This document shows, piece by piece, positions 10,801-23,315 of a stretch of 64,000 nucleotides of DNA; positions within the stretch are counted from its first letter, which is position 1; every line of letters begins with the position of its first letter. The notes below the pieces were generated by a model that searched no databases, had not been told where the DNA came from, and worked only from the letters and a program-made list of their open reading frames with translations. Source of the stretch: Ligustrum vulgare. Its lineage: Eukaryota > Streptophyta > Magnoliopsida > Lamiales > Oleaceae. The stretch covers positions 28,598,639 to 28,662,638 of the forward strand of contig OY743184.1 of NCBI GenBank assembly GCA_963555705.1. Direction: 5' to 3'. The position numbers were made by a program, and so were the translations under genes.

Positions 10801-12881
10801 TCAAATAAAATAAATGTATTAAACACGAGTTGCATAAATGATGAATACTTTCATATATGATGCATGAAGAAAAATTATGCACAAGTAGACTCAAAACTAC
10901 TATAATATGACGACAACCTAAAACCCCAAAATCTTAAACACATTTCTCTATAGGAGAAAAAAATGTGATTTATGGCTAGGCTGGGACCCTCCCACTAAAT
11001 TAAATATATCAAGCATCTCATGCAATATTTAATTTATAGTCGTTAAAATTTGGCCATCATTGACATCGTTTGGATATTCTATAGGAAGTCCCCACGATGT
11101 CATTGATTTAAGTGTCTAACCCCTATATTAATAATTCTTCAAGTACCAAATTAATTATGTCACCTATAGGGTAATCATGATTAATTCACACTTAAAAAAT
11201 CATCACCTAATTGGGCCCAATCCAGTAACCAAAACAGTGCAGCCCTCCTATAGGGAGACTAATTAGATTAGCACGAGGCATACACAAATTTTTACTCATG
11301 GACTAATAGGGGAGGCCGTGGGTTCAAAAATTGCACCCTCGCTCACTTAATATTTTGAACTCTTGGGTTTTAATTAATAATTACCCAATCAATTTTAACT
11401 CTTAAAATCAATTTAATTATTAATAAATATATTTATTTTCTAATCTAATATTTAGAAAAGAAAAGAAAATATATAAAACAATGCATGACAGTATAGTACC
11501 TAGAGCGGTGTTTATGCGATCTACATGACATGTTATTTAATGACATTCATTCACAATTTAATTAAAGCAATAAATAAATGCAATAATAAATTAACTTAGA
11601 ACATAATTTATGGCCCAAACCTAGACACAAAATTACAAATAAATTAAAGTATCTATTGAGCCACAAGCCGGCCCAATTCTTCAATTCTCATTTATAAGTG
11701 TCCAGCCCATAGCTCTAAAGCTATAATCCTCGGTCCAAAATTCAAAGTTCAATACGTAGTGACCCAATTGAATATTCCAGCCCACCATAAAATTTAGTCC
11801 ACATTACAATGGCTCAGCTAAACAATTTAGCCCACATTGCAGTTAATAAAAGTGAACCCATTTTACAAATACAAAGCCCATATTCAAAAAAAAAAAAATT
11901 TAAATCTGGCCCAAGTGAACAATGGACCCATCTTCTTTGCAATGTTGATGGGTAACCTCCTAACTGAGAACCCAAAATTTCAGCCGCGATTTCAGCAAAT
12001 ATTTCAGCCGCTGCCATCCAATTTTGCTACTGCCGGGAAGTCTCGTCTCCAGAAAAAACCGCCTGGGATTGCCTTACCACAACACCAGCCTCCGTGTGCC
12101 GCCGCCACCACCGCCAACAAGGTGGAATAAACCACCAATGGCAGCAGCGGCAGCACCACGATGGTGCTGCCCATCTCCCGCAGCGCTGTACAGGCAGAGG
12201 GTCTCGCTGCCGTCGCGATCTTCGTGGAGTCACAGCGCCAAAGATGGCGCGATTGACCACAGAACGCAACAGCAGCACCCATATGCCGAGGACTGCGTGC
12301 AGGGAGATAGGTGGGTTCCACTACCGTCACGATCGAGCCAAGATAGTAACGCCAAAGGCGCCTCCATTGACTGCTGAGCACATTGGTAGCACCCACGAGT
12401 CCCGCCGACTGCATGCATGCCGTTCATGGTGGATTTCCAGAAATTGCAAGCCAAGTCCTTGAAGTGTTGAGGAAGATGAAGTCATGCCCTTTATTTCGAA
12501 ATTGCCTTGGAGTCCTCCATGTTTTGCAATAGAAGTCCTTGAATCCGAAATTGCATAATTGGTCCCCTTGTATATATGAAATTGCAGATCTGGTCCTCTG
12601 CGTTTTTCAATTACAACAGGAATTACACAAAACCTAATTCTATTGCAAAAATCAAAATCAAAAGGGAAAACATGGAGTCGTAATCCACCCCTTTTGTTAC
12701 AAGACTCGATAATACAAATACAAGAATTTACCACAAAAAATCTAAGGCCACAAATTTGTTCAATCAAACATCATTCATCCAATATCAATCAAATCACATA
12801 AAACCTAACACCGCTCAACTAACACATGCATAGACAAAAATATTTATTCCTAAATACACAAAACAATATCAAAAACCTAGC
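10800..12881 (-). other. Long untranslated leader of copia A
   Basis: About 2 kb between PBS and the gag remnant, homologous in blocks to 21640-23700 of copia B (for example GAGCGGTGTTTATGCGATC at about 11502 and 22311). It includes a GC-rich part (12040-12460) with an imperfect tandem duplication of about 105 bp. Open frames of 97-146 codons on both strands here overlap each other and resemble no protein I recognise; I treat them as chance. Confidence 0.6.
12207..12425. repeat. Imperfect ~105-bp tandem duplication in copia A leader
   Basis: Two diverged units, about 12207-12306 and 12318-12421, share the order CCGTC-CGATC, CGCCAAAG, GATTGAC/CATTGAC, AGCAGCACCCA/GGTAGCACCCA, GACTGCGTGC/GACTGCATGC. 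A counterpart with the same two-unit layout is at about 22873-23055 in copia B, so the duplication predates the split of the two families. Confidence 0.6.
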
Positions 12882-12893
12882 GCTCTGATACCA
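12882..12893 (-). other. Primer-binding site of copia A (tRNA-iMet)
   Basis: TGGTATCAGAGC on the minus strand, just inside the 5' LTR. Confidence 0.88.
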
Positions 12894-12895
12894 AT

Positions 12896-14310
12896 TGTTG
12901 GGAACCCGGGTTGCTCTACTCACAAAAATTGATTTCTTGTGATAGATCATCTCGTTACAGGATTTTCTGTTCTATGTATTTAACTTGGAATAAATAATTT
13001 TGCACACAAAAATGATTTTGAGAAGATTACCTTTGTAGCGTGCTTTACAATAATCTTCATCAACTGCTTCTTGATTCCACCAAAGCTTCAAACCCTCAAG
13101 CTTTCCCCGGTGTTCTCCAATGGCAGTTGTGCAGGTGTGTGGTCACCTTTCTCAAGACCTAGGTTAAACTAGGATTAGGGTTTCTTTGTAAAGAGGAAAC
13201 ACACACTACACCCTTTAGTGTGTGTTTCGCCACTTTTCCAATTAGGTTAGGAAAAATAGTCTTGGGAGACTATTTGTAACCTCTTTACACTCCAAAACCC
13301 TACCAGGCCTAGTACCATAACCCAGGCCCATTTCTGCACAACCCAATACAGGTAATAAGCCTGTATAAACCCATTATAGTGAAGCCACCGAGGGAACCTG
13401 ATCGGACCTAATTAAACTAAGCTCCAATAAATTAATTATGACCCGATCAACTCTTGATCAGTCAAAATTAATTTATTAATCACGTTTTATTCCACTAAAA
13501 GAACGAGACTGCACTCTTAGTAAAATTGAAATTACTGAAACAATTAATCAATAATTATATCCTCTGTCTTATCGTTCTTACATGTTACCCCCGTCGATCA
13601 ACTCGAATATTCGGAGCAAGTTAAAATGACCAAAATGTCCTTCTTTGAATGTTCATAAATTCTCAACTCTCATCTTCTATCTGACAGTTCGATGTGATCC
13701 CATCACATCATAGAATTCAACAGTCACTGTCGAATTACTGAGCTCAGATTCAACTGTCCACTAGAAGAACCAGTGAGATTATGATCATACCTAAAAGGTG
13801 ACGGATTCCATAATACGAATATATGTTCCTCGTTAGTTCACTTTAATTCCCAAAGTACCGAGATATTGATCAGTAATTTGATCTCACCCATTGATACCTC
13901 AAAGAGCTTCAAGTTAGTAATCGAAGTCCATTATCCGATTAGGATTAAGGTCCCACGTACGATAATCATGTGAAATTAAATTTGTACGGTCAATGTCACA
14001 AATTAATTTCACGTGGTCCCGTCCAATACGTTCCAAACGTACTCTCAATTTTATTACCAAAGTCAAAGATAGACTTTAATAAAATCGAGACGATCTTATC
14101 AAAATAAATTGTCCATATTTATTTACTGATCGTGAACGTTAATTTTAGATCGAATCACAAATTGAATCTTTCCGTGTTTAACAACTTAAACACTCAATTT
14201 GTAATATCAAATCGACCCGTGGACAAACGCAGCTTTATATTAATACAATCAATAAACATTTTATTTCGAATGTCGTGAATTATACTCTATGGGCATATAT
14301 AATTCCAACA
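12896..14310 (-). repeat. 5' LTR of copia A
   Basis: Complete 1415-bp LTR, TG...CA bounded on the minus strand. It is inserted in the LTR of the related, older copia B, whose sequence resumes at 14311. Confidence 0.92.
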
Positions 14311-15605
14311 CAGTGATCATTACCCCTGTAGCGTACTTTGACAATTATTCATGTTGCTCTTGATTCCACCAAGCTCCAAACCTTCAAGTTTTCCTTGGTA
14401 TTCTCAAACAGAGGCTATGCAAGTGTGTGTGGTCACTTTTCTCTGATTCTAGGTTACACTAGGGTTAGGGTTTTAATCAAAAAGAGAAAACATACACTAC
14501 ACACTTTAGTATGTGTCCCGCCCACAGGTGTACTAGGCTAAGAAAAATGGTCTTAGAAGACTATTTATAACTTCTTTACCCTCTAAAACCATACCAACCC
14601 TAATACTGTAACCCAGGCCCATTTCTGTACGGCCCAATACAAGTTATAAGCTGGTCTATGCTTGTTATAGTGAAGTCACTAAGGGAACTTGATCAGACCC
14701 AATTGACTAAGCTCCAATAAATTAATTCTGATCTGGTCAAATCTTAACTAGTCAAAATAATTTATTAATCACATTTTATTCCACTAAAGAATACGACTGC
14801 ACTCTTAGTAAAATTGTAATTACTGAAACAATAACCAATAATGATATCCTCTAACTTACCACTCTTACATGTTACCCCCGTCGATCAACTCGAATATTCG
14901 AAGTAAGGTAAAATGACCAAAATATCCTTATCTGAATATTCATAAATTCTCAACTCCCATCTTCTATCTGGCAGATCTATGTGATCACATCACATCATAG
15001 AATTCAACAATCACTGTCAAATTATTGAGCTCAAATTTAACATCAACTAGAAGAACCATGAGATCATGATCATACCTAATGGTGATAGATTCCATAATAC
15101 AAATATATATTCCTTATTAGCATACTTTAATTCCCAAAGTACCGAGATATTGATCAACAATTTAATTTCACCCACTGATACATCAAAGAACTCCAATTAG
15201 TAATCAAAGTCCATTATCCGATTAGGATTAAAGTTTCACTTACGATAGTCAAGTGAAATTAAATTTGTATGGTCAATGTCACAAATTAATTTCACATGGC
15301 CCCGTTCAATACATATCAAATGTACTCTCAATTTCATTTCCAAAATCAAAGATAGATTTTAATAAAATTGAGATGATAAAAAAAATTGTCCATATTTATT
15401 TACTGATCGTGAACAATAATTTTAGATCGAATTACAAATTGAATCTTTGTGTTTAACTACTTAAAAACTCAATTAGTAATATCGAATTGATCTATGGACT
15501 ATTGTGAGCTCAAAATAATGTAGTTAATGATTTAATCAAACAACATTTTATTCCAAAATGCACGAGTACAAATAAATTAACTCAACGGGCATACACTATC
15601 CAAAA
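14311..15605 (-). repeat. Partial 3' LTR of copia B
   Basis: Aligns with the copia A LTR from its GTAGCGT block onward. The left part was presumably lost where copia A inserted. Its minus-strand start is TTTTGGATAGTG, a degraded form of TGTTGG. Confidence 0.8.
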
Positions 15606-15771
15606 ACTCTCCCACTTGCCCTAGAGTAAATAAGACATGTTAAGTACACCCATATTTTCAATATGACCCTCAAAACTTTTAGTGGTAAGCTTTTGGTAAA
15701 GGGGTCTGTAAGATTTTCTACTGTGCTATCTTCCACACTATCAGATCTCCCCGTTGAATTATTTCTCTAAC
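15606..15771 (-). pseudogene. Copia B RNase H C-terminal fragment
   Basis: Minus strand reads VREIIQRGD followed by a DPFTKSLPLKV block, matching the well-known ADPFTKALP ending of plant copia polyproteins, directly before the polypurine tract and LTR. Confidence 0.78.
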
Positions 15772-17044
15772 TGTTACACCCCTTTTTAATAGAAATTTTT
15801 TTATAAAGAGTGAAAACTAATTACTCGGTCTAAATATGCGATCATTTTTTTAACATGGCGTAAGAATTCTTACAATATAACAATAGTCTATCGAGATAAA
15901 AGACTATATAGACTCACTGAAAATATTTTACATTGAGGTTACAAAAGTATAAACAACCCCACTTTATAAGTCATATGTACATGCATTACAAGATTCCAAA
16001 TAAAATGGAAGCCCACAAAATAACCCTCATCCATGTAGACTGGCCCTCGAAATCCTGTAAGAGCTTTACATCTAGCAAGATCATCTATGAAATTGCATGC
16101 TCACCTACAATGCAAGAACTACATGAGCTAATTCCCAATAAATAAAAAGCATGCATGACATGATTATGAATACAAAATCATACAATTTCCTTCAATAACA
16201 TAAAGTTATAAATGCATCACATTCAAAAATTGATCAAGATGAGCTTAAAACATTTTGATTGAAATCCTTCCTTTTCACTAGGTACTTGACCAATCTTCTT
16301 TGCACCGGAAAGAGCTCTGCGTAATATCAAATCAATATCAATAATCCAATGGCCAATATGTTATCGACATAATCAAGTGGACCAGCCTCCTGTGACCACT
16401 AGATGTACATCTCCTATCAGCGTCTATGATCACCCAAGAAGTATCCCACACACGGTGTCAATAATCATAATATAACAAAGGCACAGTCAAGTGGTCCACC
16501 CTCCCGTAACCCACCAAGGACTCCCCCTATCTCTCCTTTTGTTCACCAAAAGGTCTCGCTTACTTGCCAACAAATATCACAGCATGCCTCGCATGCCTCG
16601 GTGCCCTAGTAGTGGTCAATAAAACATTTTGTAATACGATTCACTTCTCAAATCATGTCGTGCATGCTAGATATCAAACTTTATAGTAGGTCGTGCATGC
16701 ATATTCCAATGCTCATGCATAAAATACGTGATAAAAATGATGTCTAGAACATATATTCAATCATCTTGCTCCACATTAGATATCAAACTGTCCAACAATT
16801 ACTATGCTCTTGCATTGTAGTTGTAAATGGATTTTTACTTACCTTTCGCCTATGTGTGTGTGTGTGTGTTTGTGTTCTCTATGGGTGTAGCGTACCCGGT
16901 CCTCAAGGGCTGCCGGTCGTCTACTCATGGTCTTTCCACTCCCCCCTTGGTCGTCCTGGTCCTCAAGGGCTGCCAGCCTCGTTTCCAAGAAGTGGATTTT
17001 TTCCTTCCGCAGGGATCGAACCTTGTACCTAGGGGTTAAGTACA
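15772..17044. repeat. 1.27-kb LTR-like repeat inserted in copia B
   Basis: Starts TGTTACACCCC and ends GGGGTTAAGTACA, interrupting copia B between RT and RNase H. No target duplication is visible, perhaps because flanking copia sequence was also deleted. No coding capacity. The style (GT-rich microsatellite at 16851-16870, duplicated GGTCCTCAAGGGCTGCC at 16899 and 16959) suggests a solo LTR, but this is uncertain. Confidence 0.5.
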
Positions 17045-17183
17045 AAGATTCTGATCAAAACCATAAATTTTAACAGCTTGATCAAATCTGATATTCTAGG
17101 ACCTAGACGCCTGCTTAAGTCCATAAATAGACCTACGTAGTTTGCATACTTTATTGAGCTTTTCAAAGGCTTCAGACTTGTAT
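17045..17183 (-). pseudogene. Copia B integrase/RT junction fragment
   Basis: Reads KSEAFEKL (integrase) joined to VCKLRRSIYGLKQASRS (RT finger-palm block) and then GFDQN. In intact copia elements these two blocks are separated by several hundred codons, so an internal deletion is visible here. Confidence 0.78.
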
Positions 17184-19960
17184 TGTAACGACCGAGAATT
17201 TATCGTGACTTATTTAAATATTATTTAAAACATGTCGCTATGACTTATCCTTTTTATTTTTTTTAAAAGAATGTTCGTCTAGCCTCGTATTTCGAGTCAA
17301 TATATGAAATCGAGTCCAAATCGATTTTAAGCCAAATTTCGAATTTCTAAAATTATTTAAATCCAAAATTATTTTTAATTCCAAAATTTAATTATTTTAA
17401 TTCCTAAAATTATTTTTTAAAATCAAATTCTAAATTTATTGGTGATATTATTCAAAATTTTATTCTTAATACAATTATTGTCCCGTTAGAAATCATAAAT
17501 TATTTGCTATCTTAATTGAGTCCAAATTTCAACTGTTTTAATCCAATCCAACATCTCGAGCCCAAATATTTTACCGATCATTCAAGTCCTTTTAACAACC
17601 CAATCAGTAAATTCTTGGCCCAACTAAATCACCAACTTATTTTCCAAGTATTTCCTTACACAACCATATTTCACTTCCAAAAATTCTCACAATTTTCCAT
17701 GAATCAAGATTTAACCTAATCTAACATGTTTAACACCTAAATCAACTATTAAATACATCCCTCACCTCTTTCCCCTCGACACACCTCCCCTTCGACATAC
17801 CAGAGCCTCAATCATCATAGCAGGCTAAACCAATCACTAGCCTCAAACTCAAACACTACACCCGTTCGAACAACATATCGATCTCCACCACCAATTTCCC
17901 AAAACACCATCACCTATCCTCAATCAATCTGCATTCAGCCATCAACCGAACCAAGATACATCCCAGCCACCACAACCAACTCCACGGCCAAACGCCCACG
18001 GCCACACAATCACCGAAACACCACCAACGATGTCGAACCGCAACACTGCTGAACAAACTCAGCCTCACCCGAACCTTCATCATCGAGCATCACCACCCAC
18101 ACACCGAATTGCTTCACGCCAATTTCCCAAACCCAAATTGGATTTCAAGAACCCCCAATCTGTTGAACCCGTATCACAATCATCATCAAACTTGCAGCCT
18201 TAAATCCCTATGTCCACTTCTCCATCCCAAATCAACATTCAAAATCCAAAAACAAACACAAAACCAAGAAATAAATTAATCCCAATACCTTACCTCGATC
18301 TTCGACCAGATTAATCACTGGAAAACTTCGAAACCCAAACTTCCCGTCACGGTTTCTTGCACCCAAATCGAGCCCACTTCATATCTTTCCACACCCACAC
18401 CACGTCGACCTCCACTCGCGAAGGTGGCACCGCCATCGACCGACGGCCTGAAACCGGAGTAAGGCGCAATTCGTCTGGTGTCGCCCGACCTCCGTCTCTC
18501 TCCTTCCTCCTCTGTTTCGGTCCAAGATGAGAGAGAGAGAGGAAGGGATTGATTTTGATTTTAAAAATCTGATTTTGTAAAATTATTCTCTAAGCCCAAT
18601 TTTTCGAAAGTTATTTCAATTCATTCCCTCGTCTTATAAATAGTTTTAGTGCAGCCCCTTATTTTAAAAGAGCTTTATTAATTATCCCTCAGGTTTTCAA
18701 GCCTTTTAATTCAGTCCCAAGTTTTAAAATATTATATGTCAGCCCTCTAGTTTTAAAAGTATTATTTTGATCTTTTGGTTTTAAAATGTTTTTAGTTCAT
18801 CCCTTGATTTAAAGTTGGTTATTTCGGCCCTATATTATTTTTAAACAGTATTAAATTTTAGTCACTACACTTTTGGAAAATAAATTAGTTAATCCCCAAG
18901 ATATTTAAAAACATGTGTTTCAGCACTTAAGTCTTGCAAAACTTTTATCTTAGTCCAATTATTTTGAAAATAATGTTAGTCCCCAAGATTTCTTAAGTCA
19001 TGAGTCAATCCAATAGTTTTCAAAATTATTTATTTCGGTCCAAATCTTTTCAAATCCCAGTTATGCTTGATTTTTCAATTTAAACCCCTAAACATTTATT
19101 CTTCTTTTAAAAACCTTTGAATTCCAAAAATACTAGTTTAAGATTTATATTATTTAATGGCTAGACGAGGCGCTTGGACGTTAGAAGATTTACGTTTCCA
19201 CTCTCAACAAACTCGAGAATACTTTCAGATAGGTTCATTACTTCAAAAATCTTTTATCTTATATGCGCAATATTAAGTAAACCCGTATTGTAAATGTATG
19301 CATGTGATTACGTAATTTATGAGAATTAATTGCCCTCAGGCCTAGATCCACATGTCTACGGGCATGGACCAATTGCCCTTTGGGCCTAGATCCACATGTC
19401 TTCGGGCATGGACCAGTTGCCTTCGGGCCTAGATCCACATGTCTTCGGGCATGAAAATTTATGATGTAAGAGATCCACTTGCTTATTGCATGAGAAAGAG
19501 AATTTGTGAATTTAAGTTGCATGATTATATGTATTATTTACTATACAGTTTATTTAATTTGCGCTGAACCTACTTAGTATTTCTATCAAATGCTCACCCC
19601 TATTTTTAAACTTACAAATTGCAGATTTCGGAGATGGTGGCGAATGAAAGGGCAGTGGTGGCAAATAATAATGAAGTCATATTTTTTTAAAGTCACGATT
19701 CATGAATAGTGTCAATTTATTTATATGTCATTATTTTAAATATGATATTTAAAGTCAAGAACATCGTCAATTTAATTATCTGTCGTTACTTTCTTTGAAA
19801 GTTAAGATTTCAACATTTTTATGCATTTATCTAATTTAATTTATTTACTGTTGAAATTTTTCACATAAATATGATGTTTCGAATTCAATTATTTTTCGCA
19901 ATAAAATTAGATTTAAAGGAGAAGTGACGTCCCGAGCTTCACGGAATTTGGGGCTTTACA
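17184..19960. mobile_element. 2.78-kb solo LTR (or LTR-like element) with TSD
   Basis: Bounded by TGTAACGACC and GGGGCTTTACA, flanked by the perfect 5-bp duplication TGTAT (17179-17183 and 19961-19965), and inserted into the copia B integrase. Removing it restores the integrase reading VYLIA-YKSEAFEKL. It has no protein coding that I can read and no internal LTR pair. TG...CA ends, a 5-bp TSD and size fit a solo LTR of a gypsy family with very long LTRs (Tekay/Del-like, inferred). It contains a 43-bp tandem repeat at 19330-19455. Confidence 0.82.
19330..19455. repeat. 43-bp tandem repeat, three copies
   Basis: Units start at 19330, 19373 and 19417, each with TTGCC, GGGCCTAGATCCACATGTC and CGGGCATG. 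The GGGCC and GGGCA/TGCCC parts allow short stems. Confidence 0.85.
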
Positions 19961-19965
19961 TGTAT

Positions 19966-20720
19966 GCTATTAGGTAAACACAACCATATCTAGAGTAATC
20001 ATCAATAAAGGTAATGAAGTACTCATAACCACCTCTAGCTTGGACATTAATTGGTCCACATACATCAGAGTGTACTAATTCCAAGACTTCTTTGGCTCTA
20101 TACCCCTTTGAAGTTAAAGGTCTCTTGGTCATTTTTCCTTCCAGAAAGGATTCGCAGTTTGGTAAGGATTCCACATTTAAGTCACTCAAAGGATCATCCC
20201 TTACAAATCTTTGAATCCTATTCAGGTTAACATGACCAAGTCTCAGGTGCCATAAATAAGTCTCATTAGTAGGAGATAAGTTAATGCGTTTGTTAGATGC
20301 AATGTGATATAGAGAGCTATCAGTAGGTTTCAAAGTATACAAATTGTTAAACATATGTCCCTCACAAATTCAAACCTTATTCATAAAAATTTTCACCGTC
20401 AAACAGGTGAAATAAACAACCAAAATCAAATTTCAGGTAATATCCGAGATATAATAACAATTATTCAAAACTAAATGTCTATTATTGAAATAAAGATAAA
20501 CTTCTCCAATAGTTCTCGCAGATACCACTGCTCTTGTGCCAACCATTAAAGTATGCTCCACTTCACTGAGTTTCCTCGTTACTTGGAACCCCTGCAATAA
20601 ATTGCAAACATGATTAGTGGCTTCAGAATATACTATCCAAGTACATGTAGAATCGACCTTAAAACAAGACCCAATATAAGATAACTCACCATTACCTTGA
20701 ATTTCTGGAAGCTAGGTATC
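19966..20720 (-). pseudogene. Copia B protease remnant and integrase N-terminal half
   Basis: The stretch 20354-19966 is an open frame with the pre-integrase zinc domain (LWHLRLGHVN, then LPNCESF where CESC is expected, so the HHCC finger has lost a Cys), LVHSDVCGP carrying the first catalytic Asp, and YEYFITFIDDYSRYG. Upstream, at about 20620, the protease active site reads YSEATNHVC where DSGATNHVC is expected, so the catalytic Asp and Gly are lost. The integrase continues across the 17184-19960 insertion at 17183 (YKSEAFEKL), which proves the insertion point. Confidence 0.8.
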
Positions 20721-21611
20721 CCTAGTAGTTCCTCTTCCAGTGACCTTTAGTCCACATTGAAAGCATTTCCCTTTGGCTTGTCATCTGTCTTTGCTTTCTT
20801 AACCTACTACTGTGGTCCCTTCTTGTTGGAATTCTTCTTCTTGTTGCTTCCTTTGCCTTTCGGCTTGGAAGAGGATGGTCCGGTAGAAGTAACAGCTAGC
20901 ACATCATTGGCCATAGTTTAAGAATATTCTTAGTATTTTGAAGCTCCTGCATCAGCTTGGTCAGTGACATATCCAGCTTGTTCATGTTATAACTAACCTT
21001 GAACTGAGAGAACATCTCTGGGAGAGTCTCTAAAGCCATCTCAACCTGCATTTCCAAATTGATTTCAGCCCCTAAAACCTCAACCATGTTAAATTGACCA
21101 ATCAATGCAAGCATAGGATCTCTAAAGGGTGTACCAGGTTTCATACTCATGTTCATAATGGGCCTAATGGAAGCCTGACGGGCCTGGCGACCTTGATGTT
21201 CGAAATTTGCTGAAGGCTCTCCATAACTTGAGCAACAGTTTCCATATTCTGATGTTTCTGCTGCAACACATTTGAGAAAGAACCCAAAATGTAGCAGCAG
21301 GCCATCTCATCAGAATGGATCCACTTCTAATATGCGACCTTCTGTTCGGGTGTGGAAGTCCGAGTAGGTGCATTGGGATGGGGTTCAGTTGGCACAAATT
21401 TATGCTTCTCAGTGGTGAAAACAATCATTAAATTTCATTTCCATTCAATGTAATTTTCTCCAACCAGTTGATTTTTAGTTAAGATAATGGACAATGAATT
21501 TCCAGACATTTTTGTGGTGAGAACAATCATCAAATTTCATTTCCAGTCAATGTGATTTTCTCCAACCAGTTGATTTTTAGTTAAGATAATGGACAATGAA
21601 TTTTCAGACAT
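20720..21611 (-). pseudogene. Copia B gag (UBN2-type), disrupted
   Basis: The gag start is an ATG at 21611 on the minus strand giving MSENSLSIIL, followed after a tandem duplication by a split frame. The 20896-21156 segment reads MLALIGQFNMVEVLGAEINL and then a leucine-rich core, as in plant copia gag (UBN2/gag-polypeptide family). A basic SKPKGKGSNKKK stretch at about 20850 and half a zinc knuckle (CFQCG, with the rest of the CCHC lost) at about 20750 follow. Frameshifts near 21160 and several stops make it non-functional. Confidence 0.75.
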
Positions 21612-21615
21612 TTTT
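21412..21615 (-). repeat. 102-bp tandem duplication over the copia B gag start
   Basis: 21412-21513 and 21514-21615 are about 95 percent identical by eye and directly adjacent. Each contains the gag initiation region, so the element has two candidate gag ATGs. Confidence 0.88.
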
Positions 21616-23315
21616 CTGAAATAAAATAAAATAAAGAAAATGAGTTATGCATTCGATAATTTCATATATGATGCATGAATAAAAATCATACACAAGTAGA
21701 CCCAAAACTACTATAATATGACGACAACTTAAGACCCCAAAATCTTAAAACACGTTTTTGTATAGGAGGAATAAATATGATTTATGGTTAGGCTGAGACC
21801 CTCCCACTAAATCAATATATCAAGCATCTCATGCAATTTTAATTTTATTGTCGTTAAAATTTTGCCATCATTGACATCTTTTGAATATTCTATAGGAAGT
21901 CCCCACGATATCTTTGATTTAAGTGCTCAACCCTTATATTGATTTTTTTCAAGTACCAAATTAATTACGTTACCTATAGGGTAATCATGATTAATTCACA
22001 CTTAAAGAATCACCACCTGATTGGGGCCAAACCAGTAACCAAAACAATTCAACCCCTCCTATAGGGAGACTAAATAAATTAGCATGAGACATATACAAAT
22101 TTTTACTAATAGGCTAACAAGGGAGGTCGTGGGTTCAAGAATTTGCACCCTCACTCACTTAATATTTTTAAACTATTAGGCTTTCATTTAATAATTACAT
22201 AATCAATTTTAACTTTTAAAATCGATTTAATAATTATCAAGTTTATTTTCTATTCTAACACTTAGAAAAGAAAATAAAATATAAAACAATGCATGATAGT
22301 ATAGTACCCAGAGCGGTGTTTATGCGATCTACATGACATGTTATCAAATGACATTCATTCACAATTCAATTAAAGCAATAAGTAAATGCAATAATAAAAT
22401 AAACAAGAACATGATTTATGGCCAAAACCTAGACACAAATTACAAATTAATTAAAGATTACATTGAGCCACAACCCGGTCCAAGTCTTCAATTTCCATTT
22501 GCAAGTGTCCAGCCCATTACTTGAATTCTTCAAATAATAATAATCTGGCCCAAATTCAAACTGGTCCAATCTTTAACTTTAATTTATTCCATCCGGCTCA
22601 AGAAGAAGTCAAGGCCCAATTGAAAGTAATGGCCAAACTAAAATAGCCATCTCCTTCCTCTCTCTTGGAAGGTTGCTTTGACCTAGCTGTGAACAAGTTT
22701 CAGCTGCCAACCATCGAAATGCCTTCGTCTGAAAACACCCAAGATCGTGTCACCACAACACCAACCTCCATGTATCACTTTCGCTACCGTCTTCAAGGTG
22801 GTATGAACCACCGATCACGGTGGTGATGCCCATCGACCACAGCACTGCATAGGCAACGGCGTTTGAGGTGTCGTTGTCACTGCGATCTAGGTGAGATCAC
22901 TATGCCAAAGGTGCTGCGACCAAACACCTATCATAGCAACAGCACCCACAGGTGCTGCCGACAATGTGTGGCATGATATCAGAGCCAAAAGCGCTGCCAT
23001 CGACTGCCGATAATAGCGGCAGCACCCACGAGTGCCATCAACTGCCTGCATGTCGTTCATGGCTTATTTCCAGAAATTGCAAATCGGCCCTTCATGTGTT
23101 TAGGAAGATGAAGTTGTCTCTTTTTTCAAAATTGCTGCAGAAGTCCTCCATGTTTCAACAGTGGTGAATTCGGTCTTACAGATTTTGATTACTACAAAAA
23201 TATAATTGAAAAAAAAAAACTAATTTCTAATTCTATTTTGCAATAAATCAAAACCAAAGGGGAAACATGGGGTTGTTATCCACCCCCTTTGTTACAAGAC
23301 TGGATAAAACAAATA

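Larger units (their letters stand above)
5738..14310 (-). mobile_element. Ty1/copia retrotransposon A with near-identical LTRs and decayed interior
   Basis: Two long direct repeats (5738-7139 and 12896-14310) begin TGTTGG and end CCAACA on the minus strand. A tRNA-Met PBS lies inside the upstream LTR (12882-12893) and a purine tract AAGTGGGAGAT precedes the downstream LTR (7140-7150), the classic plant copia ending. By eye only 6 substitutions separate the LTRs over 1402 bp. The interior has no open frame longer than about 90 codons on the minus strand in the gag-pol part. The left LTR lacks the terminal 13 bp, and flanks show no target duplication: the left flank is gypsy G1, the right flank is the LTR of copia B. 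Confidence 0.9.

Noticed and set aside
11300..11345. GTGGGTTCAAAAATTGC as a pol III B box in the copia leader
   Set aside because: No A box upstream, and the block is shared with copia B as part of the leader, so it is element sequence rather than a SINE.
12004..12767. Overlapping open frames of 74-146 codons on both strands in the copia A leader
   Set aside because: They overlap each other in several frames in a GC-rich tandem-duplicated block, have no recognisable domain, and lie between PBS and gag where coding is not expected.
16990..17035. GGTTCGATCCC as a tRNA or SINE B box
   Set aside because: No A box at a suitable distance and no cloverleaf; it lies inside an LTR-like repeat.
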